64,000 nucleotides of DNA. Source: an uncultured Nocardiaceae bacterium. Its GTDB lineage: Bacteria; Actinomycetota; Actinomycetes; Mycobacteriales; Mycobacteriaceae. Below, piece by piece: positions 9,674-22,601 of the stretch. Where the stretch lies: NCBI GenBank assembly GCA_936936565.1, contig CAKZIX010000002.1:12405-76404 (forward strand), given 5' to 3'. Numbering within the stretch: the first letter of the stretch is position 1; each line of letters opens with the position of its first letter. The notes under the pieces were generated by a model that saw nothing but the letters and a program-made list of their open reading frames with translations, made no database searches and was not told the DNA's origin. Both the position numbers and the translations under genes were made by a program.

Positions 9674-11076
9674 TGGATCTCCAGGATCTGCGTGACCGCG
9701 ACGTCCTCGTCGCCGGGTGGGGCGTGTCCGGCCGGGCCCTGGTGGCGCCGCTGCGTGATCTCGGCGCCCGGATCACCGTCCTCGACGCCAAGCCGGTCGA
9801 CGGCATGCGCGCCGTCACGCCGGACACGGTGCGAGTGGACGAGTTCGCGCTCGTCGTCACCAGTCCCGGATTCCGGCCGACCGATCCGACGCTGACCGCG
9901 GCCGCCGCCCGCGGCATTCCGGTGTGGGGGGACATCGAGTTTGCCTGGCGCCTCGATCAGGCGCAGGTGTACGGGCCGGCGCGCACCTGGCTGGTGGTGA
10001 CCGGCACCAACGGCAAAACCACCACCACCTCGATGCTGCACGCCATCCTGGAGGCGGCGGAGCGGCCGTCCGCAGCGTGCGGAAACATCGGCTTGCCGGT
10101 GGTCGACGTGTTGCGCACCGACGCTCAGGTACTCGCGATGGAACTGTCGAGCTTCCAACTGCACTGGGCGCCGTCGGTGCGTCCGCGGGCCGGTGTCATC
10201 CTCAACATCGCCGAAGACCACCTGGACTGGCACGGCGGCATGCCCGGCTACATCGAGGCAAAGCTGCAGGCACTCACCGGCGCGGTCGGCGTGCTGGGTC
10301 TCGACGATCCGGTCGCCGGGGCGCTCGGCCCGCGCTCACAGGCCGAGCGCACCATCGGATTCCGGCTCGGCGAACCCGGTGCGGACGAACTCGGGGTCGT
10401 CGGAAATCGTCTGGTGGACCGGGCTTTCGGCGACGGCGTCGATGCCGCGGGCGCGGTCGAATCGCCCGGCGCCGGCGTCGATCTGATCGGCACCGACGAG
10501 ATCGATCCGCCGGGCCCGGCCGGGATTCTCGATGCCCTCGCCGCCGCGGCGCTGGCCCGCTCGGTCGGTGTGGCGCCGGAGGCGGTCGCGGCCGGGTTGC
10601 GTGCGCACCGGGTCGGCCCGCACCGTGCGACGCGGGTGCGCGAGCTGAACGGCGTGACGTTCGTCGACGACTCCAAGGCCACCAACCCGCACGCCGCGCG
10701 CTCGTCGCTGCTGGCCCACCCGCGCGTGGTGTGGATCGCGGGCGGGCAACTCAAGGGCGCCGCGGTCGACGAGCTGGTCGCCGAGGTCGCGCCGCGGCTC
10801 GTTGGGGCCGTGCTCATCGGTCAGGATGCGGCGCAGATCGCAGCCGCAATGTCGCGACACGCGCCCGAGGTCCCCGTCGTCTCGCTGCCGCCGGGAGACG
10901 ATGCAGAAGTGACTATGGGGAATGCTGTGACAGCTGCGGCGACGTTCGCGCGCCCCGGTGACGCGGTGTTGCTGGCCCCGGCGGCGGCCTCGCTGGACAT
11001 GTTCCGCAGCTACGGTCACCGCGGCGATGCCTTTGCCGCCGCGGCGAATTCGCTGACCGAGGACGATCTGGCATGA
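9673..11076 (+). CDS. murD: UDP-MurNAc-L-Ala--D-Glu ligase MurD
   Basis: MurD adds D-glutamate to UDP-MurNAc-L-alanine. The 467-residue protein begins with a nucleotide-binding GWGVSGRA motif, has the ATP loop G111-T-N-G-K115 followed by TTTT, and the C-terminal [12 protein letters not shown] block. A variable stretch between about 225 and 290 is longer and more polar than in enterobacterial MurD. The ATG at 9673 is chosen because it overlaps the mraY stop; the frame extends upstream only within mraY. The stop overlaps the ftsW ATG (ATGA). Confidence 0.95.
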   Translation: MDLQDLRDRDVLVAGWGVSGRALVAPLRDLGARITVLDAKPVDGMRAVTPDTVRVDEFALVVTSPGFRPTDPTLTAAAARGIPVWGDIEFAWRLDQAQVYGPARTWLVVTGTNGKTTTTSMLHAILEAAERPSAACGNIGLPVVDVLRTDAQVLAMELSSFQLHWAPSVRPRAGVILNIAEDHLDWHGGMPGYIEAKLQALTGAVGVLGLDDPVAGALGPRSQAERTIGFRLGEPGADELGVVGNRLVDRAFGDGVDAAGAVESPGAGVDLIGTDEIDPPGPAGILDALAAAALARSVGVAPEAVAAGLRAHRVGPHRATRVRELNGVTFVDDSKATNPHAARSSLLAHPRVVWIAGGQLKGAAVDELVAEVAPRLVGAVLIGQDAAQIAAAMSRHAPEVPVVSLPPGDDAEVTMGNAVTAAATFARPGDAVLLAPAAASLDMFRSYGHRGDAFAAAANSLTEDDLA

Positions 11077-12410
11077 CGACGACGACGGCTCGCCCGGCCG
11101 CGCAGGCCAGCCCGCGCACCCGGGTGGGCACCTGGCTGCAGCGACCCCTGGCGTCGTTCCACCTCGTCGTCACCGTCGCCACGCTGCTGACCGTGCTGGG
11201 CCTGGTGATGGTCCTGTCGGCGTCCAGCGTCGAGGCGTATGCGGCGGGCGGATCGGCGTACTCGTTGTTCCTGCAACAGCTGATGTACGCCACGCTCGGT
11301 GCGGTGCTGTTCTACGTCGCGCTGCGGGTGCCGATCCGCACCATTCGTGCGCTGTCGTTTCCGGCGTTCGCGGTGTCGATCGTGCTGCTCATGCTGGTGC
11401 TGATCCCCGGGGTCGGCGTCGAATCGTTCGGCGCACGGCGCTGGTTCCACGTCGGGCCGATTTCGATTCAGCCGTCCGAGATCGCGAAGGTCACCCTGGC
11501 CATCTGGGGCGCGCACATTCTGGCGTCGCGCCAGGCGCTGGCCCGGCCCGGCCTCAAGGACATCCTGGTGCCGTTGGTGCCGGCCGGCATGGTGGTGTGT
11601 CTGCTGGTCGTCCTGCAGCCGAACCTGTCGACGACCATCGCGCTCGGCATCATCCTGTCCGCGCTGCTCTGGTACGGCGGGGTCGCGGTGCGGCTGTTCG
11701 CCGCCGTCATCGTCGCGGGCATGATCGCGGCGTTCCTGCTCGCGATCTCGGCCGGCTACCGCTCGGACCGGTTGCGCGCGTTCTTCAACCCCGGCGAGGA
11801 TCCGCAAGGCATCGGCTATCAGGCCCGCCAGGCCACCTACTCGCTGGCCGACGGCGGCCTCTTCGGGCGCGGCCTGGGCCAGAGCTACGCCAAGTGGAGC
11901 TACCTGCCGAACTCCCACAACGACTTCATCTTCGCGATCATCGGCGAGGAACTCGGCTTCCTCGGGTGCCTGGTGGTGTTCGGGCTCTTCGCGCTGTTCG
12001 TCTACACCGGCATCCGGATCGCGCTGCGCTCGGCCGACCCGTTCCTGAAACTGCTCACGGCCACGGCGACCACCTGGATCACCGCGCAGGCGCTGATCAA
12101 CATCGGCTACGTCATCGGTCTGCTGCCGGTCACCGGCCTGCAGCTGCCGCTGGTGTCGGCGGGTGGATCGTCGCTGGCCATCACGCTGATGATGTTCGGC
12201 ATCGTGGCCAACGCCGCGCGGCACGAACCCGAGGCCATCGCCGCGCTGCACGCCGGGCAGGACGGCCGCGTGAGCCGGCTGCTGCGGCTGCCCAAGCCGG
12301 ACCCGTATTCTCCACCCAGGCCCGTGTCGCGGCGCCGGTGGAGCGAGCCGCCCACCCCGCCGCGCGCCCGCCGCCAACCGCCGCCGAGACAGCCACGAGG
12401 ATTCCGTTGA
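11073..12410 (+). CDS. ftsW: Septal peptidoglycan glycosyltransferase FtsW
   Basis: FtsW is the SEDS-family polymerase that uses lipid II to make septal glycan strands with FtsI. The 445-residue protein has about ten membrane segments, a large extracellular loop after segment 7 containing the [11 protein letters not shown] and [10 protein letters not shown] blocks, and the conserved [16 protein letters not shown] motif near the end. A Pro/Arg-rich cytosolic tail of about 60 residues follows. It overlaps murD (ATGA) and murG (TTGA). Confidence 0.95.
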   Translation: MTTTTARPAAQASPRTRVGTWLQRPLASFHLVVTVATLLTVLGLVMVLSASSVEAYAAGGSAYSLFLQQLMYATLGAVLFYVALRVPIRTIRALSFPAFAVSIVLLMLVLIPGVGVESFGARRWFHVGPISIQPSEIAKVTLAIWGAHILASRQALARPGLKDILVPLVPAGMVVCLLVVLQPNLSTTIALGIILSALLWYGGVAVRLFAAVIVAGMIAAFLLAISAGYRSDRLRAFFNPGEDPQGIGYQARQATYSLADGGLFGRGLGQSYAKWSYLPNSHNDFIFAIIGEELGFLGCLVVFGLFALFVYTGIRIALRSADPFLKLLTATATTWITAQALINIGYVIGLLPVTGLQLPLVSAGGSSLAITLMMFGIVANAARHEPEAIAALHAGQDGRVSRLLRLPKPDPYSPPRPVSRRRWSEPPTPPRARRQPPPRQPRGFR

Positions 12411-13477
12411 GTATTTCTGTGATCGTTGCCGGAGGGGGTACGGCTGGTCACATCGAACCTGCGATGGCCGTTGCCGACGCCCTGCATCGGATCGACCCGT
12501 CGATCACGATCACGGCGCTGGGCACCGAGCGCGGGCTGGAAACCAAGCTGGTTCCCGAGCGCGGGTATCCGCTGGAGTTGATCCCACCGGTGCCGCTGCC
12601 CCGCAAGCTCACCAAAGATTTGCTGAAACTGCCTGGGCGCGTGCGGGCTTCGGTCAAGCGCACCCGGCAGGTGCTCACCGACACCGACGCCGACGTGGTC
12701 GTCGGGTTCGGCGGGTACGTGGCGTTGCCGGCGTATCTGGCCGCGCGCAAGCGGGTGCCGATCGTGGTGCACGAGGCCAACGCCAAGGCCGGCCTGGCGA
12801 ACAAGGTGGGCGCCCGGTTCGCGACGAAAGTGCTTGCCGCCGTGCCTGATTCGGGCCTCGATGCCCAGCTTGTCGGCATCCCGGTGCGCAGCTCGATCAC
12901 CAGCCTGGACCGGGCGGCGTTCCGTGCCGGTGCGCGAGCCCATTTCAACCTGCCCGCCGACGGGCCGGTGCTGCTGGTGTTCGGCGGGTCCCAGGGTGCG
13001 CGTTCGCTGAACAACGCCGTCGCCGGTGCCGCCAAACAGCTTGCCGCGGCCGGGATTTCGGTGCTGCATGCCTACGGTCCGAAGAACCCCGTCGATCCCG
13101 GCCTGCCCGAGACGCACGTCGCGGTGCCCTACCTGTCGCGGATGGACCTGGCCTACTCCGCCGCGGATGCGGTGATCTGCCGGTCCGGTGCGATGACCGT
13201 GGCCGAGGTGTCCGCCGTCGGGTTGCCGGCCTGCTACGTGCCGTTGCCGCACGGCAACGGCGAGCAGGAGCTCAACGCCCGTCCGGTGGTCGCCGCCGGG
13301 GGTGGCACAATCGTGGCGGATGCCGACCTGACGCCCGACTACGTCGTCGATCAGATCGTCCCGCTGCTACAGGATCCGCAGGCGCTGGCGGCGATGGGGC
13401 GCGCCGCGGCCGATGCCGGGCACCGGGACGCGGCCATGGTCGTTGCACGAATCGTGCTGGAGGTGGCACAGCGATGA
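12407..13477 (+). CDS. murG: Lipid II synthase MurG (GlcNAc transferase)
   Basis: MurG is a peripheral membrane GT28 enzyme that adds GlcNAc to lipid I. The 356-residue protein starts with the glycine-rich [20 protein letters not shown] region that binds the lipid substrate, and has the second glycine loop [10 protein letters not shown] and the C-terminal [10 protein letters not shown] donor-binding block. A TTG start is used because it overlaps the ftsW stop (TTGA); the frame upstream lies inside ftsW. The stop overlaps the murC ATG. Confidence 0.95.
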   Translation: MSISVIVAGGGTAGHIEPAMAVADALHRIDPSITITALGTERGLETKLVPERGYPLELIPPVPLPRKLTKDLLKLPGRVRASVKRTRQVLTDTDADVVVGFGGYVALPAYLAARKRVPIVVHEANAKAGLANKVGARFATKVLAAVPDSGLDAQLVGIPVRSSITSLDRAAFRAGARAHFNLPADGPVLLVFGGSQGARSLNNAVAGAAKQLAAAGISVLHAYGPKNPVDPGLPETHVAVPYLSRMDLAYSAADAVICRSGAMTVAEVSAVGLPACYVPLPHGNGEQELNARPVVAAGGGTIVADADLTPDYVVDQIVPLLQDPQALAAMGRAAADAGHRDAAMVVARIVLEVAQR

Positions 13478-15003
13478 GCGAACCGAACAGCGAAACCAGC
13501 GAACTGCCCGCCGAGCTGCAACGAGTACACATGGTCGGCATCGGGGGCGCCGGCATGTCCGGGGTGGCGCGCATTCTGCTGGCACGCGGCGGCCAGGTGT
13601 CCGGCTCGGACGCCAAGGAGAGCCGCGGCGTGCTGGCGCTGCGCGCGCGGGGCGCCCAGGTGCGCATCGGGCACGACGCCAGCGCACTGGACCTGCTGCC
13701 CGGCGGGCCCACCGCCGTGGTCACCACCCACGCGGCCATTCCCAAGACCAACCCCGAACTCGTCGCCGCCCGCGAGCGCGGCGTGCCGGTGCTGTTGCGC
13801 CCGGCCGTGCTCGCCACGCTGATGCGCGGACACCGCACACTGCTGGTCTCGGGCACGCATGGCAAGACCTCGACCACGTCGATGCTCGTTGTGGCACTTC
13901 AGCATTGCGCACTGGACCCGTCTTTCGCGGTGGGCGGCGAGCTCAACGAGGCGGGCACCAACGCCCACCACGGCACCGGCGACAGCTTCGTCGCCGAGGC
14001 CGACGAGAGCGACGGTTCGCTGCTGCAGTACGAGCCGGACGTCGTGGTGATCACCAACGTCGAGTCCGATCATCTGGACCACTTCGGCAGCACCGAGGCC
14101 TACGTTCAGGTATTCGACGACTTCGTGGCCCGGATCAAGCCCGGCGGCGTGCTCATCGCCTGCCTCGACGATCCCGGCTCGGCCGCGTTGGCCAAGCGCA
14201 CCGTGGCGCGCGAGCTGCCGGTCCGCGTGGTCGGCTACGCCAGCGTCCCGTACGACACGACGCTGGCCAGCACCGCCGAGCTCGACGGCGTGCAGGTGGG
14301 GGTGTGGCTGCACGGGTTCGAGCCGCGTGACGTCGGCGGGGTCGCCCAGTTCCAGCTCGTGGGCGAGCCCAGCCCGCGGACGTTGCGCCTGTCGGTGCCG
14401 GGCCGGCACATGGCGCTCAACGCACTCGGTGCCCTGCTCGCGGCCCGCGAGACCGGCGCGGACACCGACGAGATTCTCGAGGGCCTGGCCGGATTCGGTG
14501 GCGTGCACCGGCGCTTCCAGTACACCGGCCGCGAGCACGGGGTGCGGGTGTTCGACGACTACGCACACCACCCGACGGAGGTGCGTGCGGTGCTCGGTGC
14601 CGCCGCCGAGCTCGTCGCGCAGGAGGCCAGCGGGGGAGCGCGCTCGCGCCGGGGCCATGTGATCGTCGTCTTCCAGCCGCATTTGTACACGCGCACACAG
14701 GCTTTCGCCGACGAGTTCGCCGCGGCCCTGTCGCTGGCCGACGAGGTGGTGGTGCTCGATGTGTACGGCGCGCGGGAGAAGCCGATCCCCGGGGTCAGCG
14801 GCGCGGTGGTCGCGCAGTCGGTGACCAAGCCCGTGCACTATCAGCCCGACATGTCGCAGGTGGCGCGTCAGGTCGCCACGCTCACGCAGCCGGGCGACGT
14901 CGTCATCACCATGGGCGCGGGCGATGTGACCATGCTCGGCAGCCAGATTCTGGATGCCCTGCGGTCGCGCCCGCACCACGGTCGGCCCCGGGGTGCCGTG
15001 TGA
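13474..15003 (+). CDS. murC: UDP-MurNAc--L-alanine ligase MurC
   Basis: MurC adds the first amino acid to UDP-MurNAc. The 509-residue protein has the N-terminal [15 protein letters not shown] nucleotide motif, the ATP loop G127-T-H-G-K131 followed by TSTTSML, the EADESDGS block and the [10 protein letters not shown] motif, all typical of MurC. It overlaps murG by four bases and closes the run of coupled genes. The next gene, ftsQ, starts 36 bases later in the same frame. Confidence 0.96.
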   Translation: MSEPNSETSELPAELQRVHMVGIGGAGMSGVARILLARGGQVSGSDAKESRGVLALRARGAQVRIGHDASALDLLPGGPTAVVTTHAAIPKTNPELVAARERGVPVLLRPAVLATLMRGHRTLLVSGTHGKTSTTSMLVVALQHCALDPSFAVGGELNEAGTNAHHGTGDSFVAEADESDGSLLQYEPDVVVITNVESDHLDHFGSTEAYVQVFDDFVARIKPGGVLIACLDDPGSAALAKRTVARELPVRVVGYASVPYDTTLASTAELDGVQVGVWLHGFEPRDVGGVAQFQLVGEPSPRTLRLSVPGRHMALNALGALLAARETGADTDEILEGLAGFGGVHRRFQYTGREHGVRVFDDYAHHPTEVRAVLGAAAELVAQEASGGARSRRGHVIVVFQPHLYTRTQAFADEFAAALSLADEVVVLDVYGAREKPIPGVSGAVVAQSVTKPVHYQPDMSQVARQVATLTQPGDVVITMGAGDVTMLGSQILDALRSRPHHGRPRGAV

Positions 15004-15039
15004 GCGCGCGAACCGCCGACGCGGTACGGAAGCGAATCG

Positions 15040-15804
15040 TTGGCTGAGCGGCTGGGCCCGCTCGCGGGGCGCACCCGTGCCCGGCGAGCGCGGATGCAGG
15101 CCGCCCTCACGGGCGAGAAGCCGGAGCTTTCGCGGGGCGGCTGGCCGCGACGCTGGGTGCTGATCGGCGCCGGCGCGGCGCTCGCGCTGGTCCTGCTCGT
15201 CGGGATCGTCTGGTTTTCGCCGTTGCTGGCCGCACGCACCATCGAGGTACGTGGGCAGGCGGCAGTTCCCGAGGAGCAGATTCGCAACTTCGCGCGCGTC
15301 CCGAAGGGCCAACCGCTGCTGCGGGTGGACACCGACGCCGCCGCCCGGCGGGTGGCGGCACTGCCGCGGGTGGCCAAGGCGCGGGTGCAGCGGGTCTATC
15401 CCTCGACCGTGCGGATCACCGTCACCGAGCGGGTCGCCGCCGTGTTCTTCGACACTGCCGACGGGCCGCATCTGATGGATGCCGACGGCGTGGAATTCGC
15501 GATCGAGCCCGCCCCGCCCGGGGTGCCGCGGCTGCAGGTGGATACGCCGGGCCGCGACGACCCGGCCACCAAGGCGGTGCTCGAGGTGCTGCGCGCCCTG
15601 CCGCCGCAGTTGCGGGGGCAGCTGAAAGAGGCTGCCGCGAAGTCGATTTCCGATATCCGGCTGACACTGGCCGACGACCGCGTGGTGTTGTGGGGAAGCC
15701 GCGAGCACACCGACCGCAAGGCGAGTGTCGCAGTGCCGTTGCTCACGCAGCCCGGCAAGGTGTACGACGTGTCCAGCCCGGATCTTCCGGTGGTCAAACA
15801 GTAG
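15040..15804 (+). CDS. ftsQ: Cell division protein FtsQ
   Basis: FtsQ is a bitopic divisome scaffold. The 254-residue protein has a basic cytosolic N-terminus, one membrane segment (about 39-60), a POTRA domain (about 65-133) and the beta domain typical of FtsQ/DivIB. The only usable start between the in-frame murC stop and the conserved region is the TTG at 15040, with a modest GGAAG upstream. In related genomes ftsZ follows directly; here three unrelated genes intervene. Confidence 0.9.
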   Translation: MAERLGPLAGRTRARRARMQAALTGEKPELSRGGWPRRWVLIGAGAALALVLLVGIVWFSPLLAARTIEVRGQAAVPEEQIRNFARVPKGQPLLRVDTDAAARRVAALPRVAKARVQRVYPSTVRITVTERVAAVFFDTADGPHLMDADGVEFAIEPAPPGVPRLQVDTPGRDDPATKAVLEVLRALPPQLRGQLKEAAAKSISDIRLTLADDRVVLWGSREHTDRKASVAVPLLTQPGKVYDVSSPDLPVVKQ

Positions 15805-15824
15805 CCGGCGCGCATACTGGGCCG

Positions 15825-18524
<2,700 letters not shown>

Positions 18525-18568
18525 CTGCACGCCGTGCTCGTGTCGGTGCCCGTCGCTAGCCTCGGGTC

Positions 18569-18994
18569 ATGGCCCTGTCGAAGCAAGAACGCGAGCAGTT
18601 TCTGGCCGAACCGCACATCGCGGCGCTGTCGGTGGTGGAGTCGGCCGAGCGCGCGCCGCTGTCCGTGCCGATCTGGTACCAGTACGCCCCCGGCGGCGAA
18701 CTGTGGATCTACACGCCGCCGAGTTCCCGCAAGGCGCGGGCGATTCGGGCGGCGGGCCGGTTCAGCCTGTTGGTCGAGCGCACCAGTCCCAGCCTGCGGT
18801 ACGTCTCGGTGGAAGGCCCGGTCACCAGAACCGTGCCGGGTAGCCGGGAGCTGTCCACGGAGCTGGCGGCAAGGTACCTCCCGCCGGACAAGGTGGCGGG
18901 CTACGTCGAGTTCGAGCAGCGCGAGATCGGCGAGCAAGTCGCGATCTACCTGCGTCCGCAGCGTTGGCTGTCGGCCGATCTCGGGTCGTTCTGA
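18569..18994 (+). CDS. PPOX-family flavin/F420-binding split-barrel protein
   Basis: The 141-residue protein has the short split-beta-barrel layout of the pyridoxamine 5'-phosphate oxidase superfamily: a conserved VPIWYQYAPGGELWIYT strand pair and a SRKARAIRAAGRFSLLVE turn. In this order many such proteins bind F420 or FMN and reduce small substrates; the substrate here is unknown. The ATG has TAGCCT (18557-18562) 12 bases upstream and no SD, so it is probably leaderless and separate from ppc. Confidence 0.75.
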   Translation: MALSKQEREQFLAEPHIAALSVVESAERAPLSVPIWYQYAPGGELWIYTPPSSRKARAIRAAGRFSLLVERTSPSLRYVSVEGPVTRTVPGSRELSTELAARYLPPDKVAGYVEFEQREIGEQVAIYLRPQRWLSADLGSF

Positions 18995-19086
18995 GCCGGT
19001 GCCGTACCAGCCGCGACGCGGATGGCAGTTTTGGTGGCATGCGGGCGGCGCCGGCGGCGACTAGCGTTCGAGCCCGACTATCGGGG

Positions 19087-19548
19087 GTGATTCCGACGCT
19101 GGCGACCACCCGCTTGGCATTCGGCATGGTGAGCCTGGCCGTCACTGCCGTCTGCGTCTATGTGGTGGTCCGCCGGTATCCGGACTTCCCGGTGCCGCCG
19201 TGGCTGGCGGCGATCGGCGTGCCCGTGCTGCTGGTCGCGCTCTACGGCGTGACCGCGACGTACGAGCGTCGCGAAGACAAGAAGATGGCAGACATGGCGC
19301 ATGCGCTGCTGGACGCAGGTGAGTTCAACCGCGCCACCGTCTACATCGACTACATGATCGACGCGTGCGCGAAGCTGGAGGGGCACAACGGCCCGACGGT
19401 CGAGTACTGGCGTGGGCGCAGGACATTCGCGCGGCACGAGATGGCCAGCAAGCAGATGGAGCCGTGGCACCGCCTCGTCGACGGCCTGTCGTCGCAAATC
19501 GACGACATCGTGCAGAAGCGGGGCGAGCGCGGCAGTCCGCCGAAGTGA
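19087..19548 (+). CDS. Small two-span membrane protein of unknown function
   Basis: Not a family I recognise. From the GTG at 19087 the protein has 153 residues: two hydrophobic segments (about 10-33 and 40-60) and a charged, helical cytosolic part with a YERREDKKMADMAHALLDAGEFNRA stretch resembling a helical-repeat turn. Starts at 19039 (ATG) or further upstream are possible; 19087 is preferred because it sits just before the first membrane segment and just after a GACTAT box. It lies immediately upstream of the ftsZ promoter on the same strand. Confidence 0.6.
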   Translation: MIPTLATTRLAFGMVSLAVTAVCVYVVVRRYPDFPVPPWLAAIGVPVLLVALYGVTATYERREDKKMADMAHALLDAGEFNRATVYIDYMIDACAKLEGHNGPTVEYWRGRRTFARHEMASKQMEPWHRLVDGLSSQIDDIVQKRGERGSPPK

Positions 19549-19627
19549 CGCAAAAGATTTCGCGACACCCCGGCGCGCCTAACGCCCATCCTTCGGTGCG
19601 ACCCATACGTTTCTTGCATCCAAGTAC

Positions 19628-19664
19628 TTGACATAACACTAACCCTGTGGTTGAGGTTTAGAGT
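19628..19664 (+). promoter_or_regulatory. Probable ftsZ promoter region
   Basis: A consensus-like TTGACA at 19628-19633 and TAGAGT at 19659-19664 flank an unusually A/T-rich stretch for this genome. The 25-bp gap between them is too long for one standard sigma-70 promoter, so they may belong to two overlapping promoters. The position before ftsZ and after three unrelated genes argues for an independent start of transcription here. Confidence 0.5.
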
Positions 19665-19721
19665 TTGCGAAGCGCTTGGGCGAGAACACCGAAGCTTGCG
19701 ACCGAAGGAAGGCGAGAGCCC

Positions 19722-20891
19722 ATGACGCCCCCGCACAACTACCTCGCCGTGATCAAGGTCGTCGGTATCGGCGGCGGCGGAGTCAACGCGGTCAACCGCA
19801 TGATCGAGCAAGGACTCAAAGGCGTTGAGTTCATTGCCATCAACACCGACGCACAGGCGCTGCTGATGAGCGACGCCGACGTCAAACTCGACGTCGGCCG
19901 CGAACTCACGCGCGGCCTCGGCGCCGGCGCCGACCCCGAGGTCGGGCGCAAGGCCGCCGAAGACCACAAGGACGAAATCGAAGAGGTGCTCAAGGGCGCC
20001 GACATGGTGTTCGTCACCGCCGGCGAGGGCGGCGGTACCGGCACCGGCGGTGCACCGGTCGTCGCGAACATCGCGCGCAAGCTCGGCGCGCTCACCATCG
20101 GCGTCGTCACCCGCCCGTTCAGTTTCGAGGGCAAGCGCCGCAGCAACCAGGCCGAGAACGGCATCAACTCGCTGCGCGAATCCTGCGACACGCTGATCGT
20201 CATTCCCAACGACCGGCTCCTGCAGCTCGGCGACGCCGCGGTGAGCCTGATGGACGCCTTCCGTTCCGCCGACGAGGTGCTGCTCAACGGTGTCCAGGGC
20301 ATCACCGACCTGATCACCACGCCGGGCCTGATCAACGTCGACTTCGCCGACGTCAAGAGCGTGATGTCCGGGGCGGGCAGCGCCCTGATGGGCATCGGCT
20401 CCGCGCGCGGCGACGGCAGATCGGTGAAAGCCGCTACGGCAGCGATCAATTCGCCGCTGCTGGAGGCGTCGATGGAAGGCGCGCACGGGGTGCTGCTCTC
20501 CATCGCCGGCGGCTCCGATCTGGGCCTGTTCGAAATCAACGAGGCCGCCTCGCTGGTGCAGGAGGCCGCGCACATCGAAGCCAACATCATCTTCGGCACC
20601 GTGATCGACGACAGCCTCGGCGACGAGGTGCGGGTCACCGTGATCGCGGCCGGATTCGACAGCGGCACACCGACGCGGCGCCCGATCGAATCGAGCACCG
20701 CAGGCCGCGGCACGTTCAACGCCGGCCGTGCCGGACAGGTCGGCCAGGCGAGCAGTGCGCCGGCGCCGACCGGTGAGCCGGTCTCGGTGCACGGCCCGGC
20801 CCGCGGCAACAACGGCCGGGACAACCAGCCCGCGCCGGCTCTGGACGAGTTCGACGACGATGTCGACGTGCCGTCGTTCATGCGCCGATAA
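19722..20891 (+). CDS. ftsZ: Cell division GTPase FtsZ
   Basis: FtsZ is the tubulin-like GTPase that forms the Z ring and recruits the divisome. The 389-residue protein has the [14 protein letters not shown]-terminal loop, the [13 protein letters not shown] tubulin signature and a C-terminal peptide rich in acidic residues ending DVPSFMRR, the binding site for SepF and FtsW. The ATG is preceded by GAAGGAAGG (19704-19712). A strong hairpin follows the stop. Confidence 0.98.
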   Translation: MTPPHNYLAVIKVVGIGGGGVNAVNRMIEQGLKGVEFIAINTDAQALLMSDADVKLDVGRELTRGLGAGADPEVGRKAAEDHKDEIEEVLKGADMVFVTAGEGGGTGTGGAPVVANIARKLGALTIGVVTRPFSFEGKRRSNQAENGINSLRESCDTLIVIPNDRLLQLGDAAVSLMDAFRSADEVLLNGVQGITDLITTPGLINVDFADVKSVMSGAGSALMGIGSARGDGRSVKAATAAINSPLLEASMEGAHGVLLSIAGGSDLGLFEINEAASLVQEAAHIEANIIFGTVIDDSLGDEVRVTVIAAGFDSGTPTRRPIESSTAGRGTFNAGRAGQVGQASSAPAPTGEPVSVHGPARGNNGRDNQPAPALDEFDDDVDVPSFMRR

Positions 20892-20914
20892 CTCGGCTCG
20901 CCGCCGTTCCCGCC

Positions 20915-20982
20915 GCACCCCGCCACGCCAGCCGCACCGCACACGGTCGGCGCGTCGGGGTGCGGTTGGCGTGGTGGGGTGC
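20915..20982 (+). terminator. Strong hairpin terminator after ftsZ
   Basis: Bases 20915-20938 pair with 20959-20982 over 24 positions, all Watson-Crick except two G-U pairs, around a 20-nt loop. It starts 24 bases after the ftsZ stop. No T-tract follows, as is common in high-GC actinobacteria. Confidence 0.8.
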
Positions 20983-21066
20983 AGCGAGTCGCAACTGTCG
21001 CCCGCTGCGCCCAGCGCCCGGACGAGCCATGCGGCCGGTGTCCATCGCTGCGGTAGGTTGGCGCGA

Positions 21067-21774
21067 GTGACCTATCGAGTGCGCAGAGTCGTGACCGGAC
21101 GTCAGGGCGGGGTGTCCAAGCCGCCTTACGACACGTTCAACCTCGGCGATCACGTCGGTGACGACCCGGAGGCTGTGCGCGCCAACCGTTCTCGGCTCGC
21201 CACGAGCGTCGGCGCGCCGCTGGTGTTCATGGAGCAAATTCATGGACGCAATGTCGAGGTGATCGACGGACCGCGCACCGAACCGGTCCCGGCCACCGAC
21301 GCGCTGGTCACCGCGGTGCCCGGTCTGGCGCTCGTCACGCTGTCCGCCGATTGCGTGCCGGTGCTGTTGTCCGACGACGAAGCCGGGGTGATCGCCGCCG
21401 TGCACGCCGGGCGGATCGGTGCCCGCATCGGCATCGTGCCGCGCGTGCTCGAAGTCATGGTCGGGTTGGGCGCCGAGGTGGCGCGCATCGGCGCGTTCCT
21501 GGGGCCGGCGGCCAGCGGACGGCAGTACGAAGTGCCTGCCGACATGCGCGCCGACGTCGAGCGCCACCTGCCCGGGAGCGCCACCACCACCGCGAACGGC
21601 ACACCGGGGCTCGATCTTCGGGCAGGTCTGCGGCAGCAACTGCGCACCCACGGGGTGGGGGGAGTGGCCGAGGACCCGCGCTGCACCATCGAGGACGCCA
21701 CGCTGTTCAGCCATCGACGTGGCGCACCCACCGGCCGCCTGGCCGGGGTGATCTGGATGCAGACGGAGCAATGA
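21067..21774 (+). CDS. pgeF: Peptidoglycan editing factor PgeF / YfiH (laccase-domain protein)
   Basis: A 235-residue Cu-oxidase_4 protein. Family members hydrolyse wrongly incorporated muropeptide precursors or act on purine nucleosides. The metal-ligand residues are visible in MEQIHG (His), SADCVP (Cys) and AVHAG (His). The GTG at 21067 is preceded by TAGGTT (21054-21059) and no SD, pointing to a leaderless transcript after the ftsZ terminator. It overlaps yggS by four bases, the conserved ftsZ-yfiH-yggS-sepF order of this group. Confidence 0.88.
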   Translation: MTYRVRRVVTGRQGGVSKPPYDTFNLGDHVGDDPEAVRANRSRLATSVGAPLVFMEQIHGRNVEVIDGPRTEPVPATDALVTAVPGLALVTLSADCVPVLLSDDEAGVIAAVHAGRIGARIGIVPRVLEVMVGLGAEVARIGAFLGPAASGRQYEVPADMRADVERHLPGSATTTANGTPGLDLRAGLRQQLRTHGVGGVAEDPRCTIEDATLFSHRRGAPTGRLAGVIWMQTEQ

Positions 21775-22469
21775 CCGAGCGCGCCACCGAGTTGGCGGCC
21801 AACCTGGCGCAACTGCGCGCCCGGATCGCGGCCGCGTGTGCGGCCGCCGGACGTGATCCCGATGCGGTCGCGCTGTTGCCGGTGACGAAGTACTTTCCCG
21901 CCTCCGACGTGGAGATTCTGTACGAACTCGGCTGTCGAGAATTTGCGGAATCGCGCGAACAGGAAGCGGCGCCGAAAATCGCTGCGGTCGGGCACTCCGA
22001 CATCCGTTGGCATTTCATCGGTCGTTTGCAACGCAACAAAGCGAAGGCCGTCGCCAAGTGGGCTGCCGAAATTCATTCCGTCGACAGCGAGCGCCTGGTG
22101 CGCACCCTTGCCGATCCCGCCCGCGCGGTGCCCGTCGACGTGCTGGTACAGGTCGGTCTCGACACCGATCCGGGACGTGGTGGCATTGCGCCACAAGAGC
22201 TTTCGGCGTTGGCCGATGCGGTGGCGGAGGCTCCGGGGCTGGTCCTGCGCGGCCTGATGGCGGTGCCCCCACGCGATGTCGACCCCGCGGTGGCGTTTGC
22301 GCAGTTGGCGCAGTTGCACGCCGACCTGCGGCGCGCGCATCCGGCCGCGACGAAATTGTCGGCGGGCATGAGTGGTGATCTGGAACAAGCCGTGCAATTC
22401 GGCTCGACGTGCGTGCGTGTCGGTACCGCATTGTTGGGTGCGCGCCCGATAATCTCGCAACAGCACTAA
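21771..22469 (+). CDS. yggS: PLP homeostasis protein YggS
   Basis: A 232-residue PLP-binding barrel protein without a catalytic domain. Family members bind pyridoxal phosphate and maintain its supply. The PLP lysine is in the LPVTKYF motif; HFIGRLQRNKAK, GLMAVPP and SAGMSGDLEQAV are also diagnostic. The ATG overlaps the upstream stop (ATGA). It belongs to the ftsZ-downstream division operon by position only. Confidence 0.92.
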   Translation: MTERATELAANLAQLRARIAAACAAAGRDPDAVALLPVTKYFPASDVEILYELGCREFAESREQEAAPKIAAVGHSDIRWHFIGRLQRNKAKAVAKWAAEIHSVDSERLVRTLADPARAVPVDVLVQVGLDTDPGRGGIAPQELSALADAVAEAPGLVLRGLMAVPPRDVDPAVAFAQLAQLHADLRRAHPAATKLSAGMSGDLEQAVQFGSTCVRVGTALLGARPIISQQH

Positions 22470-22524
22470 ATCTCACAAGTCACAGCAGCCACACCTGTTG
22501 CCGTGCCGAGGAAGGTTCAGAACC

Positions 22525-22599
22525 ATGAGCGAGCGTAGCGAGCGAATCATCGGCACAGCGCGCCGTGCGCATGCCGAAGTCGAGCGAAGCGAGGCGTAG
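22525..22599 (+). CDS. 24-residue leader ORF built from a REP-like repeat, before sepF
   Basis: An ATG at 22525 with a good SD (GAGGAAGG at 22508-22515) opens a 24-residue frame ending in TAG three bases before the sepF ATG. It carries the palindromic CGAGCGNAGCGAG core twice, once near each end, giving the peptide MSERSER and a VERSEA end. It is in a different frame from sepF. sepF itself lacks a clear SD, so ribosomes loaded here could re-initiate at sepF. Confidence 0.45.
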   Translation: MSERSERIIGTARRAHAEVERSEA

Positions 22600-22601
22600 G
22601 C

